A stretch of 64,000 nucleotides of DNA from Treponema sp. GTDB lineage: Bacteria > Spirochaetota > Spirochaetia > Treponematales > Treponemataceae. A program made the position numbers and the translations under genes. Below, piece by piece: positions 16,495-25,496 of this stretch (positions are counted from its first letter, which is position 1; each line of letters begins with the position of its first letter). The notes beneath the pieces were generated by a model. The model did no database searches. It worked only from the letters and a program-made list of their open reading frames with translations, and was not told the DNA's origin. The stretch lies in assembly GCA_022640795.1 (NCBI GenBank), contig JALCCK010000003.1:17061-81060 (forward strand), given 5' to 3'.

Positions 16495-17625
16495 ATGAAA
16501 AAAATCGTAACAGGGATTCTCGCGCTCATTTTCGCAGGATCATGTATTTTTGCCGGCGGAGCAAAGGATAGTGGGAAAGAAGCCAGTGGTCAGGTAACTA
16601 TCGGTGTTTCTATCTGGAGTTCGACCGATACGCTCGGCAGCCAGTGCAAACGAATATTGGATGCTGCGGCTGACGCACTGAACGTAAAACTTATTTATAT
16701 TGATCAGGGCCATATATCAGAACAGGTTACTGCATCTGCAGAAACGCTTTGTGCAGCCGGATGTGACGGGATGATAATTTGTAACTCGGCATCTGCAGAA
16801 ATGACATCCGTTATCAATACCTGCAACGAAAACGGAGTCTACTGTGCTCAATTCTTCCGGTACATCAATCCCGATGCCAATCCGAATGAATATGCTCTTG
16901 CACAAAAATCAAAATACTATGTCGGTGCCGTGCATGAAGACGAAGTTGTCAACGGTGAAAATCTTGTCTCGATTCTCACAAAAAAAGGATGCCGCAAAAT
17001 TGCTCTTGAAGGATGGGAAGCCGGTGATGCAACATTCCTGCAGCGATGGGATGGATACAAAAAAGGTATTGAAAAATGGAACAGTGAAAATCCGAACGAT
17101 AAAGCGGTTCTGCTTGATCCGCAATATGGCGGAACGACCTCCGATACCGGACGTGCAACGGCAGAAGCTATTATCAACGCAAATCCTGATATAGATTCCT
17201 TTATCGCAGCAGGCGGTGGCGGAGATACGCTTGTCGGTGCTCTGGCCGCAATTGAATCAATGGGGCTCAAGGGAAAAATAGACGTAGTTTCAACGGATTT
17301 CCTGGCAGACCTCGACAAACAGCTTGCAACCGGAGGAATGTCGGCAGAATCAGGCGGACATTACTGTGATCCGTTATTTGCATTCATGCTGGTTTATAAC
17401 ACCATCAAAGGTAAATATGCTACCTCTGATAATTCATTCTATGAAATCAAATTCCCCTATCTGTATGTAGCTTCTTCAGAAGATTACCAGAATTATGCAA
17501 AATATTTTGTAGATGATCTTCCGTACAATGCAAAAGAAATTCAGGCCATGGCTAATATGTCCGAATCGGAACTTGCACAGACTGCAGAGAAACTTTCTAT
17601 TGATGACGTAAAGAGCCGGCGGTAG
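16495..17625 (+). CDS. Periplasmic sugar-binding protein of ABC transporter
   Basis: 376 aa from the ATG at 16495, six bases after AGGAGG. An upstream in-frame TTG at 16384 would translate through the operators and is rejected. The signal sequence is followed by AGSCIFAGGAKDSGK; cleavage after the Ala-Gly or lipidation at the Cys is possible. The mature part has the periplasmic-binding type I (RbsB/MglB-like) fold, with GVSIWSSTDTLGSQ at its start, GCDGMIIC at the first lobe and VVSTDFLADL in the second. It delivers a sugar to the two permeases encoded downstream. An intercistronic hairpin follows the gene. Confidence 0.88.
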   Translation: MKKIVTGILALIFAGSCIFAGGAKDSGKEASGQVTIGVSIWSSTDTLGSQCKRILDAAADALNVKLIYIDQGHISEQVTASAETLCAAGCDGMIICNSASAEMTSVINTCNENGVYCAQFFRYINPDANPNEYALAQKSKYYVGAVHEDEVVNGENLVSILTKKGCRKIALEGWEAGDATFLQRWDGYKKGIEKWNSENPNDKAVLLDPQYGGTTSDTGRATAEAIINANPDIDSFIAAGGGGDTLVGALAAIESMGLKGKIDVVSTDFLADLDKQLATGGMSAESGGHYCDPLFAFMLVYNTIKGKYATSDNSFYEIKFPYLYVASSEDYQNYAKYFVDDLPYNAKEIQAMANMSESELAQTAEKLSIDDVKSRR

Positions 17626-17693
17626 TCAGCTTCTGTGAAAAAAGTGTTACACGGAATCGCAGACTGAAGCCTCGCGATTTTTAATCTTTACAA

Positions 17694-17732
17694 GCTGCCG
17701 TACGGGACGGAATATCCGTCCCGTACGGCAGC
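17694..17732 (+). repeat. Perfect 18-bp intercistronic inverted repeat
   Basis: GCTGCCGTACGGGACGGA (17694-17711), loop ATA, TCCGTCCCGTACGGCAGC (17715-17732). It sits 16 bases before the permease ATG, with no T run after it. Such hairpins between a binding-protein gene and its permease genes typically protect the upstream mRNA and lower downstream expression. Confidence 0.8.
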
Positions 17733-17747
17733 ATTTCGGATGAAGAA

Positions 17748-18713
17748 ATGAATGAAAAAATCATAAAATTTAGAACCAATAAGTACTACGGGATTTCGTT
17801 GCTGCTCGTCATGGCCATTTTCTTCTGGGCCTTTTTTAAAATCCTTTCCCCTCAAAACTTCGGATCTCCAAAACAACTTTCGGATTACCTTCAGACCAGC
17901 ATTCAGTATGCGGTCGGTGGCTGCGGATTTTACTTCATAGTCGTTATGGGACTCTTTGATATGAGTATCGGGGCAAATATAGTTTTATCCTCTCTGGTCG
18001 GCGTATTATTATCGCGGCATTTTGGCTACTTCGGACTTATTTCCGGCTGTCTGCTCACCGGTACGCTGATAGGAATCTTTAATGGCTCCCTTTATACAAA
18101 ATTGCGTATTCCGTCAATAATTGTAACGGTTGGTTTCATGCTTATTCTTGAAAGTGTTGCAAATTATGTCGTTACTTTAGATAAATCAGATTTCCCGGGA
18201 AAACTGACCTCAAACAGCATTCTTGCATTCAGTCAGGCACCGTGGAATTATATTGTCGCACTTATAGCATTTGTGCTTGCAGCATTCTTTCTGCGATATA
18301 CCAGAATAGGAACTTACAGCAATGCGATCGGCAGCAATGAATATGTAGCACATACGATGGGAATTAACGTCAGCCGTTATAAATTCGAAGGCTTGGTATT
18401 GCTGCATTTCTTCGTTGGTGTCATGGCGTTGCTGACAGTAAGTTATGGCAGAGGCATGCTGCCGGTAACGGGAATGGCCTCTATGGACCGGAACTTTAAA
18501 CCGCTTATGGGAACTTTTTTCGGTATAGCGTTCAAGAAATACGGATACCCTGTTTCGGCAATTGTTATCGGAGAATTCATTATTACAATGATCTTTAACG
18601 GGCTTGTTGCGATGAACGTTCCGACAACCATAAACGACTTTGTTACGGGTGCTGTTCTTCTTATAATAGTTACCTTAACCAACAGAGGCCGACAGGGCAG
18701 TGTCGTCAAATAA
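17748..18713 (+). CDS. Sugar ABC transporter permease 1
   Basis: 321 aa, a polytopic inner-membrane protein of the branched-chain/ribose permease family (BPD_transp_2), with about eight to ten hydrophobic helices. It has the family hallmark stretch FFIVVMGLFDMSIGANIV and the late loop MASMDRNFKPLMGTFFG. It starts 16 bases after the 18-bp inverted repeat and ends 15 bases before the ATPase gene. It should pair with the second permease (20239) as a heterodimeric channel. Confidence 0.9.
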   Translation: MNEKIIKFRTNKYYGISLLLVMAIFFWAFFKILSPQNFGSPKQLSDYLQTSIQYAVGGCGFYFIVVMGLFDMSIGANIVLSSLVGVLLSRHFGYFGLISGCLLTGTLIGIFNGSLYTKLRIPSIIVTVGFMLILESVANYVVTLDKSDFPGKLTSNSILAFSQAPWNYIVALIAFVLAAFFLRYTRIGTYSNAIGSNEYVAHTMGINVSRYKFEGLVLLHFFVGVMALLTVSYGRGMLPVTGMASMDRNFKPLMGTFFGIAFKKYGYPVSAIVIGEFIITMIFNGLVAMNVPTTINDFVTGAVLLIIVTLTNRGRQGSVVK

Positions 18714-18728
18714 CGGAGCAAAGTAAAC

Positions 18729-20225
18729 ATGAATGATATAATACTGAAATCAGAAAAACTGAATAAATACTTTGGTATAACTCATGCAGTGAAGGATGTC
18801 TCGCTCGAATTCACAAAAGGAGAAATTCACGGACTCATCGGTGAAAACGGATCAGGAAAATCAACGTTCAGTTCGATGCTTTGCGGCATATATGGTATTT
18901 CGAGCGGTCGATTTATACTCGACGGGAAAGACCACAAACCAGAAAATCTTATAGAAGCAAACCGACAGGGGGTTTCGATCATAGTACAGGAAATAGGAAC
19001 CTTGCCAGGACTCACTGTAGCAGAAAATATTTTTCTCGGGGAAGAAACCCGTTTTATGCACGGACCGATAAAAGATACGGCCGCTATGAACAACGAAGCA
19101 CAGAAACTGCTTACCAGTTACGGATTCGAACGGATAAAAGCCTCTGTCATGATCGATCATTACAGCTTTGAAGACCGGAAACTCGTCGAAATCGTTAAGG
19201 CCGTTTACTTTAACCCGAAAATAGTAGTGGTTGATGAAACCACTACGGCATTGAGTCAGTCCGGACGTGAAGAACTTTTCAAGGTCATGGAAGACATCAA
19301 GGCAAAAGGAAATACAGTTATTTTTATTTCTCACGATTTGCAGGAGGTTCTGGACCATACTGACCGGATTTCCTGTCTGCGAGACGGAGAGCTTGTCGGT
19401 ACAGTAAAAAGCAGTGACACGAATACTGATGATCTGAAACGGATGATGGTAGGACGGGAACTCGACAACCGTTACTACCGGACGGATTATGATGAACCGC
19501 AGCAGGACGAAGTCGTTCTCTCAGTTAAAAACGTCTCCGTACCGGACGAAATTCAGAACATTACTTTTGACCTCCATAAAGGAGAGATACTGGGATTCGG
19601 AGGTCTTTCCGAATGCGGTATGCATGAAATCGGGAAATCAGTTTTTGGAGCATCGTACAACAGAACCGGAAGCGTAACCTTACAAGACGGAAGCGAAATA
19701 CATTCTATTCCGACGGCCATAAGAAAAAATATTGCGTACGCATCAAAAGACCGCGATAACGAATCGCTTGTCACCGCAGATACGATTTGTGAAAATATCT
19801 GTCTGCCTTCGATTAATGATCTTGCGCATCGGGGTATTATTAAAAACAAGGAACTGGACCAGTTCGCTGACAAATTTGCAAAATTGATGAGTGTTAAAAT
19901 GACAAGTATCAAACAGGACGTTGCAGAACTTTCCGGCGGTAATAAGCAGAAAGTTGTTCTTGCCAGATGGCTTGGTAAAGACTCGGATATTCTTGTTCTT
20001 GACAGCCCTACCCGAGGTATCGATGTCATGGTTAAAGCCGATATTTATGAACTGATGAATGAACTGAGACAGAAAGGAAAATCGATTATCATGATATCTG
20101 AAGAAATACCTGAACTGCTCGGGATGAGCGATAGAATACTTATCATGAAAGATGGAAAAATCAATGGTGAATTCAAAAGAGACAGGAGTCTCGGTGAAGA
20201 AGATCTGATTGCAAGGATGGTTTAA
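18729..20225 (+). CDS. Sugar ABC transporter ATPase, two fused cassettes
   Basis: 498 aa with two ABC domains, as in RbsA/MglA. The first Walker A is GENGSGKST and its Walker B region KIVVVDETTTAL; the signature there is degenerate (YSFEDRKLVEIVKA). The second cassette has a worn Walker A (GGLSECGMHEIG) but an intact signature LSGGNKQKVVLARWL and DILVLDSPTRGID. This division of labour is normal for the family. The gene lies between the permeases and powers import of the sugar caught by the binding protein. Confidence 0.93.
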   Translation: MNDIILKSEKLNKYFGITHAVKDVSLEFTKGEIHGLIGENGSGKSTFSSMLCGIYGISSGRFILDGKDHKPENLIEANRQGVSIIVQEIGTLPGLTVAENIFLGEETRFMHGPIKDTAAMNNEAQKLLTSYGFERIKASVMIDHYSFEDRKLVEIVKAVYFNPKIVVVDETTTALSQSGREELFKVMEDIKAKGNTVIFISHDLQEVLDHTDRISCLRDGELVGTVKSSDTNTDDLKRMMVGRELDNRYYRTDYDEPQQDEVVLSVKNVSVPDEIQNITFDLHKGEILGFGGLSECGMHEIGKSVFGASYNRTGSVTLQDGSEIHSIPTAIRKNIAYASKDRDNESLVTADTICENICLPSINDLAHRGIIKNKELDQFADKFAKLMSVKMTSIKQDVAELSGGNKQKVVLARWLGKDSDILVLDSPTRGIDVMVKADIYELMNELRQKGKSIIMISEEIPELLGMSDRILIMKDGKINGEFKRDRSLGEEDLIARMV

Positions 20226-20238
20226 AAAGAGGTATTAC

Positions 20239-21210
20239 ATGGAAATTCAAACAACAGAACAAAATACAACAGAACTGCTGAAAAAGCAGAATACCAGATT
20301 AAAATTACGCAGCCTGATGCCGCTTTTCGGTTTTGCAGCAATCGTAATAGTTTTTTCCATTCTGACAGACGGGAGAATAATCAGACCGCGAAATTTAAAA
20401 CTCATGTTGAGCCAGGTTTATGTTCTTATGATCGCCTCAACAGGAGTGTTTATGATAATGACGGTCGGGGGGCTCGATTTTTCTCAAGGATCGATTCTCG
20501 GTCTTTCATCTATAGTTTTTTGTACGCTTTCGAGCTACAACATCGGATTGGGAATATTTGCAGCAATCGTTGCCGGCGCAGCGATGGGAGCCTTTAACGG
20601 TTTCTTTCATGTTAAATTCAAAATAGCTTCATTCATCGTTACGATTTGTACAATGTATTTATTCCGCGGACTTTGCAAGTATTTGACAACAAACGGACCG
20701 GTCCCAGCCAGTATTGCAGTCCTGTCATTGAATCAGACATGGTTCAAGGTTCTTATGACCGGAATTGTTCTTATTCTGGCATTTTTTATGTTTCATTTTA
20801 CCCGGTTCGGAGCGGATCTCCGTTCCATCGGTGCCGGTGAAACGGCCGCCAGATTTTCAGGGTCTCGTCCGAATCTCCTGAAATTTCTTGTATTCACGGT
20901 ATCCGGTGCTTTGACAGGCTTTGCAGCTTTCATTAATGTCATAAAAGTCGGTTCAATCACCGGTACAGCGGGTTCCATGCTGGAAACTCAGATTCTTATT
21001 GCACTGGTTCTGGGCGGCATGCCTATCTCCGGAGGATCAAAAGCACGATTTTCCAACATCATAATAGGAACTCTTACCTACAGTGTACTTGAAAAAAGTC
21101 TTCCAATGGTTTTTCCGGTCGCAGCAACACAGCAGCTCGTCAAAGGAATCATATTCCTGATTGTCGTTGCTCTGACGATCGACCACGAAGCACTTAAAAT
21201 CATTAAATAA
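20239..21210 (+). CDS. Sugar ABC transporter permease 2
   Basis: 323 aa from the ATG at 20239 (AGAGG upstream); a longer frame from 20209 overlaps the ATPase and is not preferred. Polytopic, BPD_transp_2 family, with FMIMTVGGLDFSQGSILGLS and the conserved late motif ALVLGGMPISGGSKARFS. It is the last gene of the operon and is followed 18 bases later by a strong terminator. Confidence 0.9.
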   Translation: MEIQTTEQNTTELLKKQNTRLKLRSLMPLFGFAAIVIVFSILTDGRIIRPRNLKLMLSQVYVLMIASTGVFMIMTVGGLDFSQGSILGLSSIVFCTLSSYNIGLGIFAAIVAGAAMGAFNGFFHVKFKIASFIVTICTMYLFRGLCKYLTTNGPVPASIAVLSLNQTWFKVLMTGIVLILAFFMFHFTRFGADLRSIGAGETAARFSGSRPNLLKFLVFTVSGALTGFAAFINVIKVGSITGTAGSMLETQILIALVLGGMPISGGSKARFSNIIIGTLTYSVLEKSLPMVFPVAATQQLVKGIIFLIVVALTIDHEALKIIK

Positions 21211-21228
21211 ATAAAAAAAGTAAAAAAG

Positions 21229-21260
21229 AAAAGTCCTTGAACGATTGTTCAAGGACTTTT
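21229..21260 (+). terminator. Terminator of sugar ABC operon
   Basis: Perfect arms AAAAGTCCTTGAAC (21229-21242) and GTTCAAGGACTTTT (21247-21260), loop GATT. The A-rich and T-rich flanks let it work in both directions, so it also shields the pseudogene on the other strand. Confidence 0.85.
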
Positions 21261-21294
21261 CTGGAGAAGAAAAATCAAACCATGTGAGTATCTT

Positions 21295-21473
21295 TTAGCC
21301 TATATCACTATCATCTTCCTGCAATATCTGAAAATAACATATGGTTTTAATATTCCGGGTTCTAAATCAGTACTTTCCACAGAGATCTCATCACTGTCAA
21401 GAAATTTTGTATATTCCTCAGTCATCTGGCTTCTTGCGGAATTATGAACACAGACAAATAAAATTTTAATCAA
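21295..21473 (-). pseudogene. Truncated, frameshifted ArsC/LMW-phosphatase remnant
   Basis: Read on the minus strand from TTG at 21473, with CAGGAG seven bases upstream, the frame gives IKILFVCVHNSARSQMTEE, then VESTDLEPGILKPY. This is a clear match to the N-terminal half of thioredoxin-type ArsC (VLFVCVHNSARSQMAEA and ESAGLEPG are the usual forms). The frame then stops at 21300. A shift of frame after KPY restores FQILQEDDSDIG, matching the next helix of the family, and ends in TAA at 21295. The C-terminal half with the later Cys is absent. It differs from the intact arsC at 11859, so it is not a recent copy. Confidence 0.75.
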
Positions 21474-21707
21474 ATAGTATCTCCTGACGTATGGAACGTC
21501 TTCTTTTTTTATAGAAAAAATATGTGGTAACGATTAATTTTTCATGAGCATTCTATTAATTACGGTAATCAACTTCAGACAGTTACGTCAGGCTGAAAAG
21601 GAATATCGAATATATACGAATAGACCGACTTGCAGCCCATTATAGTATATTCCGTCAGGTAGCGCAGAGAAGTGCTATTATTTCAGATAGATATTCTATT
21701 ACGGCAC
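21474..21707. other. Gene-free stretch upstream of the ArsC remnant
   Basis: About 230 bases with no convincing frame, RNA or repeat beyond the ribosome binding site of the remnant at its left end. An 8-base inverted pair (CCTGACGT at 21483, ACGTCAGG at 21585) is too weak to interpret. Confidence 0.4.
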
Positions 21708-21709
21708 AA

Positions 21710-21734
21710 AAAAAGCCCGAAAAACGGGCTTTTT
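21710..21734 (-). terminator. tmRNA terminator
   Basis: On the minus strand AAAAAGCCCG, loop TTTTT, CGGGCTTTTT followed by further T residues to 21708, immediately after the tmRNA 3' end. Confidence 0.85.
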
Positions 21735-22110
21735 GGAGATGGGGGGAATCGAACCCCCGTCCGGGTATGCAGAACAGGCGTCTCTACAGGTTTATTGATG
21801 CGAGGTAGTTGTCGGGAAACGGTAGCGGCATCAAAGGCGTCGTCTCCGTATTTCGATAAAAGTCCCATGCATATATCGAAAACTATGCACAGCAAGTCCT
21901 GGTTTATGACAGAAATCTCAGACGCTCAGAACTGTGCGACCGAGTTTCCGGCTCTTTAAGCCGCTGCTTACGCAGCGAGAGCTAACTGTTCGTATTCAGA
22001 CTGTTCGTCTTCTTCACGTTTGGCAGTTATAAATTGTGGCTCTATCAGAGGTAAGCCAACCTCACCTGCAACACAAATTCTCTCATATCCGTCGAAACCG
22101 GTACACCCCC
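21734..22110 (-). ncRNA. ssrA: Transfer-messenger RNA (one-piece tmRNA)
   Basis: The 5' end GGGGGTG (22110-22104) pairs with CATCTCC at the 3' end with G-U pairs, and GGTTTCGAC follows as in the D-loop region. The T arm GGGGGTTCGATTCCCCC lies at the 3' end. The terminal CCA is not encoded (only A). The tag reading frame runs from GCC at 22024 to TAA at 21968 and gives AKREEDEQSEYEQLALAA, 18 residues ending in LALAA, the degradation signal. It rescues stalled ribosomes with SmpB. It is in one piece, not permuted. Confidence 0.95.
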
Positions 22111-22212
22111 GGCTAAATGATAGTTATAAGATACTATACATTCGTACAAAAGTCAAACAGGAAACATAGTACCTCCATAACTTTTATAAAAGCTGTTTAC
22201 GGTATTTATCAT

Positions 22213-22242
22213 TTGACATAAAAAGAACGTTCACCATATAAT
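22213..22242 (+). promoter_or_regulatory. Sigma-70 promoter of GH30 gene
   Basis: TTGACA (22213-22218), an 18-base spacer and TATAAT (22237-22242), 29 bases before the ATG. The spacer holds the 8-base palindrome GAACGTTC (22225-22232), a possible but unproven operator. Confidence 0.75.
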
Positions 22243-22271
22243 GCTGACGTATCATTATAGAGAGGTAGTAT

Positions 22272-23711
22272 ATGCAAATTTCCAAGATTTTTGAAACCTG
22301 CAGGGATGGCTCCACTCCGATGAATTCTATTTTTGTATCTGAGCGGAAACGAAAAAACAGACATCTTTATTCGCTGAATATTGCACTAAATCCTTCGAAA
22401 GAATTTCAGGAACTAAAGGGATTCGGATGTGCTTTAACAGAATCTGCACACACAGTTCTGTCTAAACTTCCCAGGCAGACAGCAGAAGCTGTTATAACGA
22501 GCTGTTTTGATTCTGACCCTGCCGTTTCCAATTGTTATACTATTGCCAGAAGTCATATAAATTCCTGCGATTTTTCTTTGAATAACTGGACCTGTCTGCC
22601 GGAAAACAGTTTTACACTCGACGATTTCTCTATGGAAAATCCTGAACAGCGGCTGCTTCCACTGTTGAAGTCTGCTAATGAAAAATCAGGGAAAAAACTT
22701 TCATTGCTGCTGAGCCCATGGTCCCCTCCGGCATGGTTTAAAGACAATAACGACATGAATCACGGTGGTAAACTGCTGCCGCAGTATCGTGATCTCTGGG
22801 CAGACTATATACTCCGTTATATTACGGAATTAGAAAAAAGAGGATTAAAAATCGATTATCTGACTATACAAAATGAACCGGAAGCAGCTCAGACATGGGA
22901 TTCATGCTGCTGGTCAGCCGAAGAAGAAGGACTTTTTGCCGCGAATTTTCTTGGACCTCTTTTTGAAAAAAACGGTGTTACCACAAAAATTCTGATCTGG
23001 GACCACAACAGAGACCGGCTGTTCGACAGGGTTACCGAAACGATGTCCGTAGAAGGTGCAAAAAAATATGTTGCGGGAGCCGCTTATCACTGGTATTCCG
23101 GCGATCAATATGAAAACGTCGCAAGAACAGCTGCTAAATTTAAAAACTTTGAATTATTCTTTACGGAAGGCTGTATAGAAGGCGGTCCTTGTCCGGGGGA
23201 ATGGTTCGTAGGAGAACGATACGCGCACAACATTATCAACGATCTGCAAAATGGTTGTACTGCCTGGATTGACTGGAATATGGCACTGGATCTGCAGGGA
23301 GGACCAAATCATGTGCAAAATTTTTGTGATGCTCCTATTCTGGTTGACTGTGCAGCCGGCAGTGTCCGCTATCAGAATTCGTACTGGTATATAGGACATT
23401 TCAGCCGGTTTATCAAAAAAGGAGCACGAAGAATCGCCTGCTGTTCGAAATCATCAATGATTCCATCAACAGAAGACGGTAGACGCGGTAACAAGATCGA
23501 ATGCATTGCGTTCAAAAATCCAGATACAAGTATCGTTTTTGTCATCTGCAACAGAACAGAGACTGAAATCGATTTTTCCCTCAGTATTGATTATACCGCA
23601 CCTGATTTCTATTCCGAAACTGGATATAACAGCAGCAGTACAGATGAAACAGCCGAACAATTATATTGTCCCCCGAGGAGTATTCAGACGCTGCTGTTAC
23701 AAACGAAGTAA
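22272..23711 (+). CDS. GH30 family glycoside hydrolase (glucosylceramidase/beta-1,6-glucanase type)
   Basis: 479 aa with the GH30 pattern: KGFGCALTESA near the N-terminus, LLLSPWSPPAWFK, the acid/base Glu in YLTIQNEPE (about residue 202) and the nucleophile Glu in FFTEGCIEGG (about residue 298), then a C-terminal beta domain. The family cleaves beta-glucosyl or beta-xylosyl links. There is no signal peptide, so it should act in the cytoplasm on imported glycosides. The nearest candidate importer is the ABC operon at 16495-21210, on the same strand but separated by tmRNA. AGAGG precedes the ATG. Confidence 0.9.
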   Translation: MQISKIFETCRDGSTPMNSIFVSERKRKNRHLYSLNIALNPSKEFQELKGFGCALTESAHTVLSKLPRQTAEAVITSCFDSDPAVSNCYTIARSHINSCDFSLNNWTCLPENSFTLDDFSMENPEQRLLPLLKSANEKSGKKLSLLLSPWSPPAWFKDNNDMNHGGKLLPQYRDLWADYILRYITELEKRGLKIDYLTIQNEPEAAQTWDSCCWSAEEEGLFAANFLGPLFEKNGVTTKILIWDHNRDRLFDRVTETMSVEGAKKYVAGAAYHWYSGDQYENVARTAAKFKNFELFFTEGCIEGGPCPGEWFVGERYAHNIINDLQNGCTAWIDWNMALDLQGGPNHVQNFCDAPILVDCAAGSVRYQNSYWYIGHFSRFIKKGARRIACCSKSSMIPSTEDGRRGNKIECIAFKNPDTSIVFVICNRTETEIDFSLSIDYTAPDFYSETGYNSSSTDETAEQLYCPPRSIQTLLLQTK

Positions 23712-23729
23712 CGGATCAGTTACCCGTTA

Positions 23730-25484
23730 TCAATGTATCTTTCTCAGGAAAGCATCTTTGAACCCATGATCACGGAATCGTAGAAGAATCGAGCCATATT
23801 CATCACCGTTTAACGGTCCTATCATAACCTGATACGACGTATTCGATACGGTAGGAACCAATACGACCGGATAATTTTTTCCGTAGGTATCAATAAGATT
23901 CTTCACGTTTCCTGTATCACGTAACACTGCTATCTGAACGTAATACATTCCTGATTTCAGATCACCAAGTTTTTCAACCAGTCTGTGCGAAAAATCTTGT
24001 GTCCCATCGGCAGGTACAGTCTCCTGTGTTGTGCTGACCACAGGTTCCGCTGCTGACGTAGCATCCTCTGGTTGAACCGCTGCATCAGGAGGCAGCGTTG
24101 TTTCGTCAGCTGCAGACGGAGGATTCAGTGCCGATGGCGTAAGCAGTATCGGCTGATAGGCTTCCGCATTCTCTTCCATTTCAGAATCGTTTCCGGTAAC
24201 AATTTTTACTTCCGGTTCATCGGAAATCGGTTCCAGAAGCTTTGCATCTTCAACTTTTTCCTGTGTTATGTCTTCTGCCGGCGGTTCGGAAGGTATCTTC
24301 TCGGTCCCGGCATTCGATTTCTGCGCTGAAGGCGGAATTTCCGCAACAATCCGTTCTGCAGCAGGAGTCTGCGTTTCGTCAGGAGGTACTTCGGACGTCT
24401 TTTCCGATGGAACATCTGCCGTTAAATTTTCTGATTCTGTCTCAAAACCGGATGCAACAGGTTCAGTCGCAACTGGTTCTGCCGTCGGTGCCTCTGGTAA
24501 AGTTTTTGCAGCTGCAATATCGGACTGCTGAGGCACAGCTTCAGGAGTAATCGGTTCTGCTACAGCAGGACTTTCCACGGAGGTGGTATCAGCAGAGTCC
24601 GGAACGACAGGTTCTTCCTGAACCGGAACCGCTGCAGGTTCCGCCGGAACGGTGTCCGTTATTTTATTTTCAGCCGGCTGATTCTCGACCGGTATTTTCG
24701 AGGCACTTGTCTCTTCTGTTTTACCGGCTGCCGGTTCAGCAGGAACAGCTTCATCCTCAGGAATTTCTGTCGACGAAACAATCTCAGGAACAGGAGAGAC
24801 GTCTGTCGCTTTATGCGCTGCAGGATTTGGAGAAGGATTTTCCGGTTGTTCTGAAGAAGGCTCAGGTGATTCCTGTTCTACTGCCGGCGGGATTTCCGTT
24901 ATTTCTGAACTTTTCAGTGTTTCAGGCACTACCGGCTCTTTTGCCCCTGCTGATGGTTCAGAAGCATCGGCTACAGATTCCTCAGTTTCTGCCGGGACAG
25001 CACCGGGAGTTGTGGATTCCGCTATATCTGCCGGTCCGGCTGTTACAGATGTATCTGCAGCGGGAACTTCTGCCGGTACAGGGGCCTCTTCTTCGGGAGT
25101 ACCCGATTCATCAGGCGCCCGGGCAATAACGGCTGTTCCCGATACTATTTCATCAAGCTGCCCGGAACGTTTAGTAAGCTTGACCAGATTATTAGAATTC
25201 TTTTCAATACCGAGAGCCGAAGCAGCTTCGGGAGTCAGTAAAATAGCGACGCCCTCACTCGGATCAAGAGAACCGATTACAAGAACCTCTACCGTTTTTC
25301 CTGAAACAGGATTTGTCACACTGACACTGTCACCAGGCAGATATCCGACCGTTTTCGCAAATAAACCGGCGGGGAGAACGTTCTTGTCAGCGACGACTGC
25401 CCTACCGTCCAGTGACGGACTGGAAGCCGAAACCAAAAACACACACATACAAAAAAACGCAGCACAAAATAATTTATTTCGCAT
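23730..25484 (-). CDS. Exported protein: DPBB/RlpA-like N-terminus, disordered Pro/Glu linker, SPOR C-terminus
   Basis: 584 aa. A signal peptide ends near LVSASSPS. Residues about 25-110 resemble a double-psi beta-barrel (RlpA-like): GRAVVADKNVLPAGLFAKTV and GSLDPSEGVAILLTPEAA. About 110-500 is low-complexity sequence dominated by Pro, Ala, Glu, Thr and Ser. The last ~75 residues form a SPOR domain (MYYVQIAVLRDTGNVKNLID), which binds denuded peptidoglycan. The protein probably spans the periplasm and acts at cell-wall or septal sites. It is transcribed after the small exported protein gene 12 bases upstream. Confidence 0.82.
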   Translation of the reverse strand: MRNKLFCAAFFCMCVFLVSASSPSLDGRAVVADKNVLPAGLFAKTVGYLPGDSVSVTNPVSGKTVEVLVIGSLDPSEGVAILLTPEAASALGIEKNSNNLVKLTKRSGQLDEIVSGTAVIARAPDESGTPEEEAPVPAEVPAADTSVTAGPADIAESTTPGAVPAETEESVADASEPSAGAKEPVVPETLKSSEITEIPPAVEQESPEPSSEQPENPSPNPAAHKATDVSPVPEIVSSTEIPEDEAVPAEPAAGKTEETSASKIPVENQPAENKITDTVPAEPAAVPVQEEPVVPDSADTTSVESPAVAEPITPEAVPQQSDIAAAKTLPEAPTAEPVATEPVASGFETESENLTADVPSEKTSEVPPDETQTPAAERIVAEIPPSAQKSNAGTEKIPSEPPAEDITQEKVEDAKLLEPISDEPEVKIVTGNDSEMEENAEAYQPILLTPSALNPPSAADETTLPPDAAVQPEDATSAAEPVVSTTQETVPADGTQDFSHRLVEKLGDLKSGMYYVQIAVLRDTGNVKNLIDTYGKNYPVVLVPTVSNTSYQVMIGPLNGDEYGSILLRFRDHGFKDAFLRKIH

Positions 25485-25496
25485 ATCTCCACCCTA

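Noticed and set aside
21672..21959. 95-codon plus-strand frame and 70-codon minus-strand frame over the tmRNA
   Set aside because: The region is structural tmRNA sequence; the frames have no signals and break conserved RNA parts.
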